Origin: Rhodobacteraceae bacterium M382
GTDB lineage: Bacteria; Pseudomonadota; Alphaproteobacteria; Rhodobacterales; Rhodobacteraceae
Assembly: GCA_025141015.1 (NCBI GenBank)
Contig: CP081098.1
Coordinates: forward strand, 2,424,501-2,488,500
Direction of reading: 5' to 3'
Length of the DNA stretch: 64,000 nucleotides
Both the position numbers and the translations under genes were made by a program. The notes beneath the pieces were generated by a model, which saw nothing but the letters and a program-made list of their open reading frames with translations, ran no database searches and was not told where the DNA came from. Below, piece by piece: positions 32,138 to 40,220 of this stretch; within the stretch, counting starts at the first letter, position 1, and the number at the start of each line of letters is the position of its first letter.

Positions 32138-32595
32138 GCTTTTGATTTACCTGTTTCTGCCTGCGCTCTCGTGCCAACACATCCGCATCCTGTCCCAATG
32201 ATGATTGAGGGGTGACCTGCCAAACCGATCCCTTCCCGGACCCGCCTCATGGTCCAACCGGATGTGTTTTGGATCCCACATGAGAACCGCAATGCCTGCC
32301 GCCGCCATTCCTGCCCGGAATGTGCGGCGGTTTTTTTGTGGGATACAAGAAAGTCGAACGTGACAAAAACCTGCGTGGCGAGACGGCACGTCGATTGGCT
32401 GGGCAGATGACTCGGAGGTTCCAAACCGGAGAGACACCGATGTCATCTATGTGCAACAGACCGCGCGCGGGGCAGCGCCCTGCGCGAGGCCACGCCCAAC
32501 GGCCGGCGCTCCATCTTTGATGGAGGTCCGGTGGGCGGGAGCGCTCCAAATGGCTCTCCTGCGTCCGGCCTTTTCAGAAACCCGGATTGCCTGGG
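32138..32595. other. 458-base non-coding gap with terminator
   Basis: Between the 40-residue gene and the 3' end of the IscU-like gene. It contains the strong terminator at 32299-32337 and GC-rich, hairpin-prone sequence around 32460-32560. A possible ATG at 32440 with GGAGAG gives only 26 residues without recognisable features. Confidence 0.5.
32299..32337 (+). terminator. Strong rho-independent terminator, isolated
   Basis: 13-bp stem CCGCCGCCATTCC (32299-32311) with the right arm 32317-32330 and one bulged T, 5-base loop, then seven T. It is about 160 bases past the only upstream plus-strand gene, so it ends either a long 3' UTR or a small RNA. ATCCCACA (32273-32280) and TGTGGGAT (32337-32344) add an outer 8-bp stem. 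Confidence 0.75.
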
Positions 32596-33048
32596 TCAGG
32601 CGCAGTTTTCTTGCTGTGCCTGCGCAAAGGCTTCGGCTGTCGCGTCCAGCGCCAAAAGGATGGATGCGTGCCGGTTTTTGAATTCACGGGCCGGAATCAA
32701 CACCTCAAGCCCGTCAAAAGGTGCATCGGGGATCGGACCATCCGAGCGCAGCATGGCCTTGAGCTGGGAGCGGGCCGTTTCAATTTCGGCTTGGGTTCGA
32801 CCAATCACCGCAGATCCGACCACGGCAGCAGCGGCCTGACCCAAGGCACAGGCCTTGACGTCCTGACCAAAGGCGACGACCTGACCGTCTTCGACCTTCA
32901 GATCAACTGTGACCGTTGATCCACACAGTGGAGACCGTTTTTTGACCGACGCATCGGGGTCGCTCAGACGGTCGAGATGCGGGATATCCGCCGCAAGTTC
33001 GAGAATTCGGGCGGAATATAGTTTTATCAGATCGCTTTCGCCGGACAT
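32596..33048 (-). CDS. Iron-sulphur cluster assembly scaffold, IscU/NifU-like
   Basis: Holds nascent Fe-S clusters before transfer to target proteins. The 150 residues carry the three-Cys pattern of the family: SPLCGSTVTV, then KACALGQAAAA, and a terminal ENCA. The N-terminus (SDLIKLYSARILELAAD) is typical of SUF-associated scaffolds. Start 33048 has GGGAAAG upstream; an extended version from 33105 is unlikely. No suf genes are in the window, so it is a stray scaffold. It is divergent to hisI with a 71-base gap. Confidence 0.85.
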   Translation of the reverse strand: MSGESDLIKLYSARILELAADIPHLDRLSDPDASVKKRSPLCGSTVTVDLKVEDGQVVAFGQDVKACALGQAAAAVVGSAVIGRTQAEIETARSQLKAMLRSDGPIPDAPFDGLEVLIPAREFKNRHASILLALDATAEAFAQAQQENCA

Positions 33049-33119
33049 TGAGGCTTTCCCTGACTGCTGGTCCCTCATAAATAGGGTCTCGGTTCCCCGA
33101 TGCAAAAGGTTTTTATGCG

Positions 33120-33479
33120 ATGCGTTTCGATCCCGCCACTCTTGTCTATAATGACGCAGGTTTGATCCCCTGTATTGCCCAGGCCGAAGGCACCGATGAG
33201 GTGTTGATGATGGCCTGGATGAATCAGGATGCGGTGTCCAAGACTTTGGAAACCGGCCAAGTGACCTATTGGTCCCGATCGCGTCAAGCCTTTTGGATCA
33301 AGGGGGAAACATCGGGCCATACACAAACGCTGATCGATCTGCGGGTCGATTGTGATCGTGATTGTTTGCTGGCCATCGTGCGCCAAAACGGACCTGCCTG
33401 TCACACCAATCGCCGCAGCTGTTTTTATACTTCTGTACGTGACGGTGAGGACGTGGAGTTGATGAAGCCGATGCTTTGA
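33120..33479 (+). CDS. hisI: Phosphoribosyl-AMP cyclohydrolase
   Basis: Third step of histidine synthesis, opening the adenine ring of PR-AMP. The 119 residues match the stand-alone HisI: MMAWMNQDAV, TYWSRSRQAFWIKGETSGHTQ, the metal-binding VDCDRDCLL and the zinc Cys pair in ACHTNRRSCFY. AAAAGG precedes the ATG. There is no fused HisE domain and no other his gene nearby. The 3' end runs into repeat copy C before the convergent gluQRS. Confidence 0.97.
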   Translation: MRFDPATLVYNDAGLIPCIAQAEGTDEVLMMAWMNQDAVSKTLETGQVTYWSRSRQAFWIKGETSGHTQTLIDLRVDCDRDCLLAIVRQNGPACHTNRRSCFYTSVRDGEDVELMKPML

Positions 33480-33492
33480 TCCGGTCGTCGAA

Positions 33493-33552
33493 TTGGCTCG
33501 TGCCGAGCCAAGCCTGCGGCGCAGGTATTTTTGACCAGAAAGAAGCAGGGGC
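33493..33552 (+). repeat. Hairpin-plus-tail dispersed repeat, copy C
   Basis: Perfect 8-bp hairpin TTGGCTCG-TGC-CGAGCCAA (33493-33511), then a GC-rich spacer and the tail AGGTATTTTTGACCAGAAAG and AAGCAGG. The tail matches the copy at 42791 in about 20 positions. It fills the gap between convergent hisI and gluQRS. Confidence 0.65.
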
Positions 33553-33555
33553 AGG

Positions 33556-34449
33556 TCAGAGACCGACGATCTTGCGTAAATCAGCAGGGGAGAGGCCGTC
33601 CTGCCGGTATTTTGCAATGGCCCGGGCGTCGTCGCGTTTGGCCAGACGTTTTCCGGTGTCATCGCGGATCAGGTCGTGGTGGTTATACACCGGAGTTGGC
33701 AGCCCTAGCAGCGACTGAAGAAGGACATGAATGGGTGTGGCATCAAACAGATCGGCCCCCCGTACCACATGGGTTATGTTTTGGTCTGCGTCGTCCACAA
33801 CCACCGAGAGGTGATAGGATGTGCCCATGTCCTTGCGCGACAGCACCACATCGCCGATGGTCTGTACCATCTGATCTGTGGTGCGCGTGATATGTCCGGT
33901 TTCCTGGCACAGGCCGTGACCGTCTTCGACAAAGTGGCAGGCCAGGCCCCCGGAAAGCGAGGCCGCGGCCTGTTTCGTGGCTGCCGCCATGTTCAACCTG
34001 AGAGGAATGCCACGCGGTCGTTCTGAACGTTTGGACATGTCCAGATCAGACAATGGTCGACAGGTGCCAGGGTAGACAATGCCGTCCGGCCCCAACAGGG
34101 GTGCGCCTTCCTGTGGTGCGGATGCGGCGGCGGCAATGTCTTTCCTGTTACATGTACAGGGATACAGCAGGCCCAGGTTCCACAGGTGATCCAAGGCTGT
34201 GTCATAAGCCGATTGACGGTCTGATTGGCGCATCACCGGCTCAGGCCACGACAGACCCAACCAGCGCAGATCGTCATAGATCTGTTCTTCCCAATGTGTA
34301 CGGGCCCGGGATTGGTCGATGTCCTCGATCCGCAACAGGAATTGGCCACCGGCCCGTCTGGCCATATCCCAAGCCAGCAAGGCGGAAAACGCGTGCCCCA
34401 AATGGAGGGGCCCGGTTGGAGAGGGCGCAAATCGGGTGGTGAAAGTCAC
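33556..34449 (-). CDS. gluQRS: Glutamyl-Q tRNA(Asp) synthetase
   Basis: Attaches glutamate to queuosine at position 34 of tRNA-Asp. The 297 residues look like the catalytic half of glutamyl-tRNA synthetase without an anticodon domain: RFAPSPTGPLHLGHA at the start with HIGH equivalent HLGH, and KMSKS equivalent GKRLAKR near the C-terminus. CTCN residues in the YPCTCNRKDI segment fit the GluQRS zinc site. Start overlaps the upstream methyltransferase stop by four bases. Confidence 0.95.
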   Translation of the reverse strand: MTFTTRFAPSPTGPLHLGHAFSALLAWDMARRAGGQFLLRIEDIDQSRARTHWEEQIYDDLRWLGLSWPEPVMRQSDRQSAYDTALDHLWNLGLLYPCTCNRKDIAAAASAPQEGAPLLGPDGIVYPGTCRPLSDLDMSKRSERPRGIPLRLNMAAATKQAAASLSGGLACHFVEDGHGLCQETGHITRTTDQMVQTIGDVVLSRKDMGTSYHLSVVVDDADQNITHVVRGADLFDATPIHVLLQSLLGLPTPVYNHHDLIRDDTGKRLAKRDDARAIAKYRQDGLSPADLRKIVGL

Positions 34450-35060
34450 GCTTTTTTAATCACATACACGTCAGATTTCAGATCAATGCCAGGCAGGTGC
34501 GGGCCGTATTCCCTGAACAGCAGATGGGCCGCGGCGCAATCGACCCATTCGCTGATCTTGCTGGTATAGGCAGGGTCGGCCAAGGCGTGATCGTTCAAGG
34601 AGAATGCAAACAGGCCCTGGCGTGGCAAGGCATGCAAGATCAGGTCAAAGACGTCTGGCGGAGCACCGCCAACCCCCAGCAGGCCGGCACCAGCGACGGC
34701 CCGATAGCGATCTTGTGCACTGGGTTGGGGATCGTCCAGGCTGATCTGTTCGAGCCTGCGATAAATCCCCTTGGCACGGGCGCTGTCGATCATGTCTGCT
34801 GAAAGATCCATACCATCGACCGTGTGAAACCCGACACGTTTCAATTCCTGCCCGCATAAACCGGTGCCGCATCCGTAATCCAGAACCTCAGTGTCCGGTT
34901 CGGGCAGAAACTGCCATAGGGCATCAGCCACACGGCCAGGCGTTGCATAGCCGTTTTCTGCGATTTCCCGATCATAGGACTCTGCCCATTTGTCGTAATG
35001 GCTACGGGTTTCCTCGGGGGTGTCGAGATCGTAGGTCTTGTCCAGAAATGAGTTGCTCAT
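34446..35060 (-). CDS. Class I SAM-dependent methyltransferase
   Basis: Product of 204 residues with a Rossmann-type methyltransferase fold. Motif I is VLDYGCGTGLCGQEL near residues 60-75, followed by the acidic VDGMDLSADMID and a motif IV region FDLILHAL. The N-terminus YDKWAESYDREIAENGY is common in small-molecule methyltransferases. Substrate is unknown. Coupled by ATGA overlap to gluQRS, which may hint at tRNA-related work but is not proof. Confidence 0.85.
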   Translation of the reverse strand: MSNSFLDKTYDLDTPEETRSHYDKWAESYDREIAENGYATPGRVADALWQFLPEPDTEVLDYGCGTGLCGQELKRVGFHTVDGMDLSADMIDSARAKGIYRRLEQISLDDPQPSAQDRYRAVAGAGLLGVGGAPPDVFDLILHALPRQGLFAFSLNDHALADPAYTSKISEWVDCAAAHLLFREYGPHLPGIDLKSDVYVIKKA

Positions 35061-35120
35061 GCAATCAGGATAGGCGCAGCATTGGCCGTTCGTCCAGTTG
35101 CAAGTGACAGCCAGGACCCG

Positions 35121-36467
35121 TTATGGGCCGATTTCGCCAAGCCAATCGGTCCACACGGATTTTGCACGGTCGGTATAGGCCTTGTAGCGGTCCTTGCGTC
35201 CTCGGCGGCCACCTTTGAGCCCATCAACCGGGCGGAACAGGCCAAAGTTGACGTTCATGGGTTGAAAGGTCTTGGCCTCGGCACCGCCCGTGATGTGATG
35301 GACCAAGGCACCCATGGCGCTGTCCTGTGGCACGACGGGACAGTCGCGGCCTAGGATTTCACAGGCGGCCATACGACCCGCAAGCAACCCCATGGCGGCG
35401 CTTTCGACATAGCCTTCGACTCCGGTGATCTGTCCGGCGAACCGAATGTGCGGCTTGGACTTTAACCGCATCTGAGCGTCCAGCAAAGTGGGCGAATTCA
35501 AAAAGGTATTCCGGTGGATGCCACCCAATCGGGCAAAGCTGGCATTCTCCAAACCGGGGATCATCCGCAGCACGTCGGTCTGGGCCCCGTATTTCATTTT
35601 TGTCTGGAACCCGACAATATTAAACAGCGTACCCAGCGCATTGTCTCGACGTAGCTGCACCACCGCATAGGGTTTGGTGTCGGGGTGGTGCGCATTGGTC
35701 AGGCCCACGGGTTTCATCGGGCCAAATCGCAATGTTTCGCGACCGCGTTCGGCCATGACTTCGATCGGCAGGCAGCCGTCAAAGTAGCCGGCGGTTTCAC
35801 CATCGTGGAATTCGGTTTTATCCGCGGCCAACAGCGCGTCGATAAAGGCTTCGTACTGCGCCTTGTCCATCGGGCAGTTGAGGTAGGCGGTGCGCTCTTC
35901 TTCAGTTTCACCCTTGTCATAACGCGACTGCATCCAGGCCTGGGACATGTCGATGCTTTCGGCATAGATGATCGGGGCGATGGCGTCGAAAAAGGCCAAC
36001 GCTTCGGCACCGGTTTCGGCCTGGATCGCCTGGCCCAAGGTGCCAGAAGTCAGCGGCCCGGTGGCAAAGATCCAGTTTCCTTCCGTAGGCAACGTGGTGA
36101 TTTCTTCGTAGCTGACCGACACATTGGGGTGGGCTGTCAATTTGGCGGTAACGGTTTCGGCAAAGGGGTCGCGGTCGACGGCCAGGGCACCACCGGCGGG
36201 CAGACGATGCGCATCAGCCGTGGCCATGATCAACCCATTGGCCGCCCGCATTTCCCAATGCAGCAGGCCGACAGCATTTTGTTCGCTATCATCGGAACGG
36301 AACGAATTGGAACAAACCATCTCGCCCAGATGGCCGGTTTTATGGGCAAAGGTTTCGACCTTGGGGCGCATTTCATGGATTACCACCTGAACGCCCATTT
36401 CAGCAGCCTGCCAGGCCGCTTCGGATCCGGCCATGCCGCCGCCAACGATATGCAATATCTGTGTCAT
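35121..36467 (-). CDS. trmFO: Folate/FAD-dependent tRNA methyltransferase TrmFO
   Basis: Methylates U54 of tRNA using methylenetetrahydrofolate and FADH2. The 448 residues start with the FAD-binding [17 protein letters not shown] and contain [15 protein letters not shown], the conserved catalytic-Cys block [20 protein letters not shown] and [14 protein letters not shown] near the C-terminus. The ATG at 36467 is chosen because it starts the Rossmann fold; ATG 36476 or farther upstream codons are possible, and none has a clear Shine-Dalgarno. A structured leader or RNA lies about 120 bases upstream. Confidence 0.95.
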   Translation of the reverse strand: MTQILHIVGGGMAGSEAAWQAAEMGVQVVIHEMRPKVETFAHKTGHLGEMVCSNSFRSDDSEQNAVGLLHWEMRAANGLIMATADAHRLPAGGALAVDRDPFAETVTAKLTAHPNVSVSYEEITTLPTEGNWIFATGPLTSGTLGQAIQAETGAEALAFFDAIAPIIYAESIDMSQAWMQSRYDKGETEEERTAYLNCPMDKAQYEAFIDALLAADKTEFHDGETAGYFDGCLPIEVMAERGRETLRFGPMKPVGLTNAHHPDTKPYAVVQLRRDNALGTLFNIVGFQTKMKYGAQTDVLRMIPGLENASFARLGGIHRNTFLNSPTLLDAQMRLKSKPHIRFAGQITGVEGYVESAAMGLLAGRMAACEILGRDCPVVPQDSAMGALVHHITGGAEAKTFQPMNVNFGLFRPVDGLKGGRRGRKDRYKAYTDRAKSVWTDWLGEIGP

Positions 36468-36900
36468 GAAGGGCGACATAGGGCAGGGCGCGGGATTGCG
36501 CAACTGCTGAGCAGTCATGAAAGAGTGCGGAATTGAACCGGACCCGTGGTGCAGGCCATTTTGTATGTGAAGGAAGAGAAGAGTATTTGGGGTCGCCGGG
36601 CGGGAATGTCGAACCGGGGAGAGAGACCCGGTTTGGAGGGACCTTCCGCCACTCGGCGACCCAAATGACTGCGGGTCATTTCGGACCCTGTCCAACCTTT
36701 GCCATAGTGTTGCCGTTTTTAAAAGACGGAAATTGGAAACAATTCTGCTGAATTGGCGAAACGATCCATCCCGGGTCGCCAATGTCCAGATTTCGCCCAA
36801 TTTGAGAGAATTGATATCTCCCCGTAATTATTTGATTTATTTATAATAATGAGAAAAACTGGACAGCGACCCCGTGTCAACAGGGCCGCTAAAATGTGAA
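36468..36900. other. 433-base gap between trmFO and crotonase genes
   Basis: Contains the rod-like fold at 36586-36681 (listed separately) and an AT-rich stretch around 36810-36860 with TATAAAT on the minus strand that could hold a promoter. No protein frame with a ribosome-binding site was seen. Confidence 0.5.
36586..36681. ncRNA. Candidate structured RNA, strand unresolved
   Basis: An outer 12-bp stem (36586-36598 with 36654-36665, one bulged G) encloses GGCGG(G)AA with TTCCGCC (599-606 and 644-650 past 36000), GTC with GAC, and AACCGGG with CCCGGTT (36612-36618 and 36627-36633) around an 8-base loop. A second hairpin AAATGAC/GTCATTT (36663-36669, 36675-36681) overlaps the end. This is far more pairing than expected by chance. 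It resembles no RNA family I can name. Confidence 0.5.
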
Positions 36901-37689
36901 TCAGCCTTGGTCCCAGTCTGGTTTGCGTTTGTCGACAAACGCGGCCATGCCTTCGATCGTATCCCGGTACAGCAGATTTTCGACAATCACGTCACTGGTA
37001 TAGGCATAGGCCTGATCCATCGGCATCTGCAATTGTTCATAGAAAGCCTGTTTCCCGATCTTGACCGCTGCGCCCAGTTTTGAAGCGATGGTTTCTGCCA
37101 GGTGACGGGTTTCATCGACCAGTTGATCGGCCGGAACGGCGCGATTGAGCAGCCCCAATTCAACGGCGCGGTCCGCCTCGACAAAATGACCGGTGGTGAG
37201 CAGTTCAAACGCCTGTTTGCGTGGGATGTTCCGACTAAGCGCGACCATCGGGGTCGAACAGAACAGACCAATATTGACACCGTTGACCCCGAATCGCGTG
37301 CCATCGGCGGCGATGGCCAGATCGCAGGAGGCAACCAGCTGGCATCCGGCGGCAGTGGCAATACCGTGAACCTGGGCAATCACGGGCTGGGGCAGGGATT
37401 GCAGCCCCATCATGACGCTGGTGCAGCGGGCGAACAGGCTTTGAAAATAGGCGCGGCCGCCGTCTTCGTTTTGGCGCCCCGCTGTCATCTGTTTGATGTC
37501 ATGGCCTGCGCAGAACGCCTTGCCCGCACCCGACAGGATGACCGCGCGAATGGTGGGATCATCGCGTAACGCGTCGATCTGGTCCTGCAACGCAGCCAGC
37601 ATTTCGTCTGACAGCGCATTCATGCGCTCGGGTGCGTTCATCTTCAGATGGGCGATTGCCCCTGTGTCGTGACGTTCCAGAATTGTCAT
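36901..37689 (-). CDS. Enoyl-CoA hydratase/isomerase family protein (crotonase)
   Basis: Cytoplasmic crotonase-fold enzyme of 262 residues. Visible landmarks are RAVILSGAGKAFCAGHDIKQM, forming the first oxyanion half, and IATAAGCQLVASCDLAIAA, forming the second. Hydration of an enoyl-CoA is likely but the family also isomerises and hydrolyses. GGGAGAAGGG precedes the ATG. It stands alone, divergent from a PaaI-type thioesterase, suggesting linked acyl-CoA chemistry. Confidence 0.9.
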   Translation of the reverse strand: MTILERHDTGAIAHLKMNAPERMNALSDEMLAALQDQIDALRDDPTIRAVILSGAGKAFCAGHDIKQMTAGRQNEDGGRAYFQSLFARCTSVMMGLQSLPQPVIAQVHGIATAAGCQLVASCDLAIAADGTRFGVNGVNIGLFCSTPMVALSRNIPRKQAFELLTTGHFVEADRAVELGLLNRAVPADQLVDETRHLAETIASKLGAAVKIGKQAFYEQLQMPMDQAYAYTSDVIVENLLYRDTIEGMAAFVDKRKPDWDQG

Positions 37690-37747
37690 CTTGCCCTTCT
37701 CCCTTGGCTTGGGGCAACTCTAGGGGGAGAATACAGAAAGGAAAAGC

Positions 37748-38170
37748 ATGGCTCTGGCCCTGAACCGTGACGAATTGACCAAATATCTGGCCGAGGTATT
37801 TCCACAGGTCAAAGAAGACTTTGCCATTGATGTGCTGAGCGACGAGGGCGTGACCATGCGCCTGTTGACGGCCGAACGACACTTGCGCCCCGGGGGAACT
37901 GTTTCCGGCCCGTCGATGTTCGCGTTGGCAGATGTTTCCGTCTATGCGCTGGTGCTGTCGCGGCTGGGGAAAAAGGCCTTGGCCGTGACCACAAATTGTT
38001 CGCTTGATTTCATGCGCAAACCCGAGGCAGGGGCCGATGTCGTGGCGCAGGCCCGATTGCTGAAATTGGGCCGGACCCTGGCCGTGGGGGATGTGCACAT
38101 GTTCTCCGAAGGATCGGACAAAATCGTGGCCCGGTCTACCATGACCTATTCCATTCCACCTGAACGTTGA
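37748..38170 (+). CDS. PaaI-family thioesterase
   Basis: Hotdog-fold acyl-CoA thioesterase of 140 residues. The segment GGTVSGPSMFALADVSVYALVL matches the PaaI/YbgC-like active-site helix, followed by TTNCSLDFMRKPEAGADVVA. Substrate is unknown. The start has AAAGGAAAAGC just upstream, and a terminator follows the stop. It is divergent from the crotonase gene with a 58-base gap. Confidence 0.88.
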   Translation: MALALNRDELTKYLAEVFPQVKEDFAIDVLSDEGVTMRLLTAERHLRPGGTVSGPSMFALADVSVYALVLSRLGKKALAVTTNCSLDFMRKPEAGADVVAQARLLKLGRTLAVGDVHMFSEGSDKIVARSTMTYSIPPER

Positions 38171-38186
38171 GGCCTGACAGAACAGA

Positions 38187-38220
38187 AAAAGCCCCGAAAC
38201 CAACGGCTTGCGGGGCTTTT
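38187..38220. terminator. Bidirectional terminator between thioesterase and speE
   Basis: Perfect 10-bp stem AAAAGCCCCG (38187-38196) with CGGGGCTTTT (38211-38220), 14-base loop. A-rich left flank and T-rich right flank let it work on both strands. Confidence 0.85.
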
Positions 38221-38244
38221 GTTATTTATGGTTGCCGGGTTTGA

Positions 38245-39096
38245 TCAGGGGATCAGCTTTTTGACATACCCGGGCAGGGCAAAGGCAGCCTTGTGGATTT
38301 CCGGGTTGTAATAGTCGCACTCTAAACCGGCGGCGGCAAAACGCGCCTGAACGGTGGGCAAATCCACGGTGCGCCCTTTGTTCGAATGGCTGCCCCAGCC
38401 AAACGCCATCGGTCCACCCGCATAGGTGGGGATCGACGCGATATAACAGGACGCATCACAAAACAGCGCCTGAAAGGCCCGCATGGTGTTGGTCAGCTCG
38501 TCGCCCTGCATGAACGGCACGCCGTTCTGGGTGACGATGATACCATCCGGGGTCAGGGCGCGGGCCGCGTGGCCATAGAAGGTGTCTGTGAACAGCACTT
38601 CGCCCGGGCCAATGGGGTCGGTTGAATCGACGATGATCACGTCGAACTTGTCCTGCGTGTCACGCATGAACGCAGCGCCGTCGTTGATCACCAGTGTCAA
38701 ACGCGGATCGTCAAAGGCACCTTGGCTGAGCATCGGCAGATACTCTTTCGAGAAATCCACCACACCAGCGTCAATTTCGACCATGGTGACGTGTTCGACC
38801 GACTGGTGACGCAGCGCCTCGCGGGCCATGCCGCCGTCGCCGCCACCAATGATCAAAACACGTTTTGCATTGCCATGCGCCAGAATTGGCACATGGGTCA
38901 GCATCTCGTGATAGATGAAGTTGTCGCCTTCGGTGGTTTGCACCACATCGTCCAGCGTCAGGATGCGGCCGAATTGGCCGTTCTGGAACACCTTCAGGCG
39001 TTGGTGTTCGGTCTTGCTGTCATACAGCATCTCGTCCACACGCAGGGACTGCGCATAGTGGGCGTGCAGCTTTTCGGTGATCCAGGTTTCGCTCAT
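38245..39096 (-). CDS. speE: Spermidine synthase
   Basis: Transfers aminopropyl from decarboxylated SAM to putrescine. The 283 residues show LTLDDVVQTTEGDNFIYHEML, the SAM-site VLIIGGGDGGMAREALRH and DVIIVDSTDPIGPGE, all diagnostic of SpeE. Its ATG overlaps the speD stop (ATGA), forming a speD-speE operon that supplies both substrate and enzyme. Confidence 0.98.
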   Translation of the reverse strand: MSETWITEKLHAHYAQSLRVDEMLYDSKTEHQRLKVFQNGQFGRILTLDDVVQTTEGDNFIYHEMLTHVPILAHGNAKRVLIIGGGDGGMAREALRHQSVEHVTMVEIDAGVVDFSKEYLPMLSQGAFDDPRLTLVINDGAAFMRDTQDKFDVIIVDSTDPIGPGEVLFTDTFYGHAARALTPDGIIVTQNGVPFMQGDELTNTMRAFQALFCDASCYIASIPTYAGGPMAFGWGSHSNKGRTVDLPTVQARFAAAGLECDYYNPEIHKAAFALPGYVKKLIP

Positions 39097-39599
39097 GCCG
39101 CAACTTCCTTGGCAATCAGCTCCTCTCCGCGCAGCAGTTCACGCACTTCGACCTGATCGGTGTCAAAAGCGGCCTTCAGCACGTCAACAGCTTTCCATGG
39201 TTCTGCATCGCCACACATGAACACGTCAAACGCGCCATAGCCGATTTCCGGCCATGTGTGCACCGAGATGTGGCTTTCGGCCAGTACGGCCACGCCCGAC
39301 ACACCCTGAGGCGAGAATTTATGGGTGTGGATGTGCAGCAGCGTAGCACCACAAACATCGACGCAATCACGGAACGCCTGCTGGATGCGGGTTTCGCAGT
39401 CCAGGCCTGTTCCCTTCATCACTTCGATGATCAGGTGGGTTCCGGCAAAAATCTTGCCGTCACGACGGATAAAGTGATCTTCGCGATCTGCTTCTACAAC
39501 AGCATCGATGTTCGCAGCCGTCAGACCGCGTGTGGTATCTTCCTCTTGGGCGCCTGTCTCCAGACCGATCCCCAGTTGGAAGAGGTTGGCGTCCTTCAT
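39093..39599 (-). CDS. speD: S-adenosylmethionine decarboxylase proenzyme
   Basis: Makes the aminopropyl donor for spermidine. The proenzyme of 168 residues is expected to cleave itself at the Glu-Ser bond within LAESHISVHTWPE, leaving a pyruvoyl group on the new N-terminus. The start at 39599 has AAGGGGAG upstream; codons farther upstream are not needed. First gene of the speD-speE operon. Confidence 0.96.
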   Translation of the reverse strand: MKDANLFQLGIGLETGAQEEDTTRGLTAANIDAVVEADREDHFIRRDGKIFAGTHLIIEVMKGTGLDCETRIQQAFRDCVDVCGATLLHIHTHKFSPQGVSGVAVLAESHISVHTWPEIGYGAFDVFMCGDAEPWKAVDVLKAAFDTDQVEVRELLRGEELIAKEVAA

Positions 39600-39764
39600 G
39601 ACACTCCCCTTCGTTCCAGTAGATGACAATCCAGCCGGCCCTTAGCGCCCCCCCGAATAAGAGTTCAGGGTTGGGATCGGTACCGAAAGTGAGGCGCAGA
39701 TATGGCGCATCCCGGATTCGATCAAGCAAATTCTTTGGTTTGCTGTGGAAAACTTGCCACAGGC

Positions 39765-39792
39765 AAAAAAAGGGCCGGGGTTTCCCCCGGCC
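39765..39792 (-). terminator. Terminator of the DUF1127 gene
   Basis: On the minus strand, GGCCGGGG and its partner CCCCGGCC (39785-39792 with 39773-39780) form an 8-bp stem with a 4-base loop, followed by seven T. Confidence 0.85.
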
Positions 39793-39819
39793 GTCAGGTG
39801 GTTCTGGCTATCCCGGGGA

Positions 39820-40053
39820 TCATGGGCGCCAGAACGGAAGAGTCGCTTGATAATGTGCCTCGGCGCGGGTCAACCCGATGTCCTGCAACTGTTCGGGCGT
39901 CAGGTGACGCAGATGTTTGCGTGTGCGTTGGCGCAGGGTCCATTTGGTGACCAGGACTGCGAAACCGACGGCCCACTGCGCCAGAACGGGCAGGGCGGGG
40001 CGGCTGTTGAGGTAAGCCATATGGGGGGAGGCTATGTGTGCAGTGTTGGTCAT
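39820..40053 (-). CDS. DUF1127 (YjiS-like) small protein
   Basis: Product of 77 residues. The C-terminal half KHLRHLTPEQLQDIGLTRAE is the DUF1127 motif, a short arginine-rich helix-turn region; the N-terminal half has a hydrophobic stretch (PVLAQWAVGFAVLV). DUF1127 proteins in alphaproteobacteria affect RNA turnover and phosphate or motility phenotypes, but the exact role is unsettled. It is divergent from the MocR regulator across a gap full of GATACAAT motifs, so it is the probable target of that regulator. Confidence 0.85.
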   Translation of the reverse strand: MTNTAHIASPHMAYLNSRPALPVLAQWAVGFAVLVTKWTLRQRTRKHLRHLTPEQLQDIGLTRAEAHYQATLPFWRP

Positions 40054-40069
40054 CTTGGTGGTCCCGTAA

Positions 40070-40220
40070 ATTGTATTGATACATTCCTGTAGATTTGCTA
40101 CAAAGATTTGATACAATGAATCACATATGTCGTCCAAGGAAGGATTGTAATGGATACAATTTGGCCAGAGACGCTCGGAAAAGCGAGCGGTCCTAAGTAC
40201 AAGATTGTATCGGATACAAT
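40070..40220. promoter_or_regulatory. Array of ATTGTATC/GATACAAT sites at the MocR gene
   Basis: ATTGTATT at 40070, GATACATT at 40078, GATACAAT at 40110, ATTGTAAT-G-GATACAAT at 40144-40160 (over the start codon) and a perfect 17-base palindrome ATTGTATC-G-GATACAAT at 40204-40220 inside the coding sequence. Seven half-sites in 151 bases, all in the region between and into divergent genes, suggest operators for the MocR protein. Confidence 0.6.

Noticed and set aside
32440-32520. Short frame with GGAGAG before an ATG (26 residues)
   Set aside because: Composition is that of GC-rich repeats (Arg, Pro, Ala), no family resemblance and no terminator or conserved context.
36590-36665. tRNA-like sequence on the minus strand (acceptor-like GGGTCGC with GCGACCC and a GGTTCGACATTCCC segment)
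   Set aside because: The T-loop-like segment cannot form a 5-bp stem in the required place next to the acceptor, and no anticodon arm of correct size exists. The pairing fits a single rod better than a cloverleaf.
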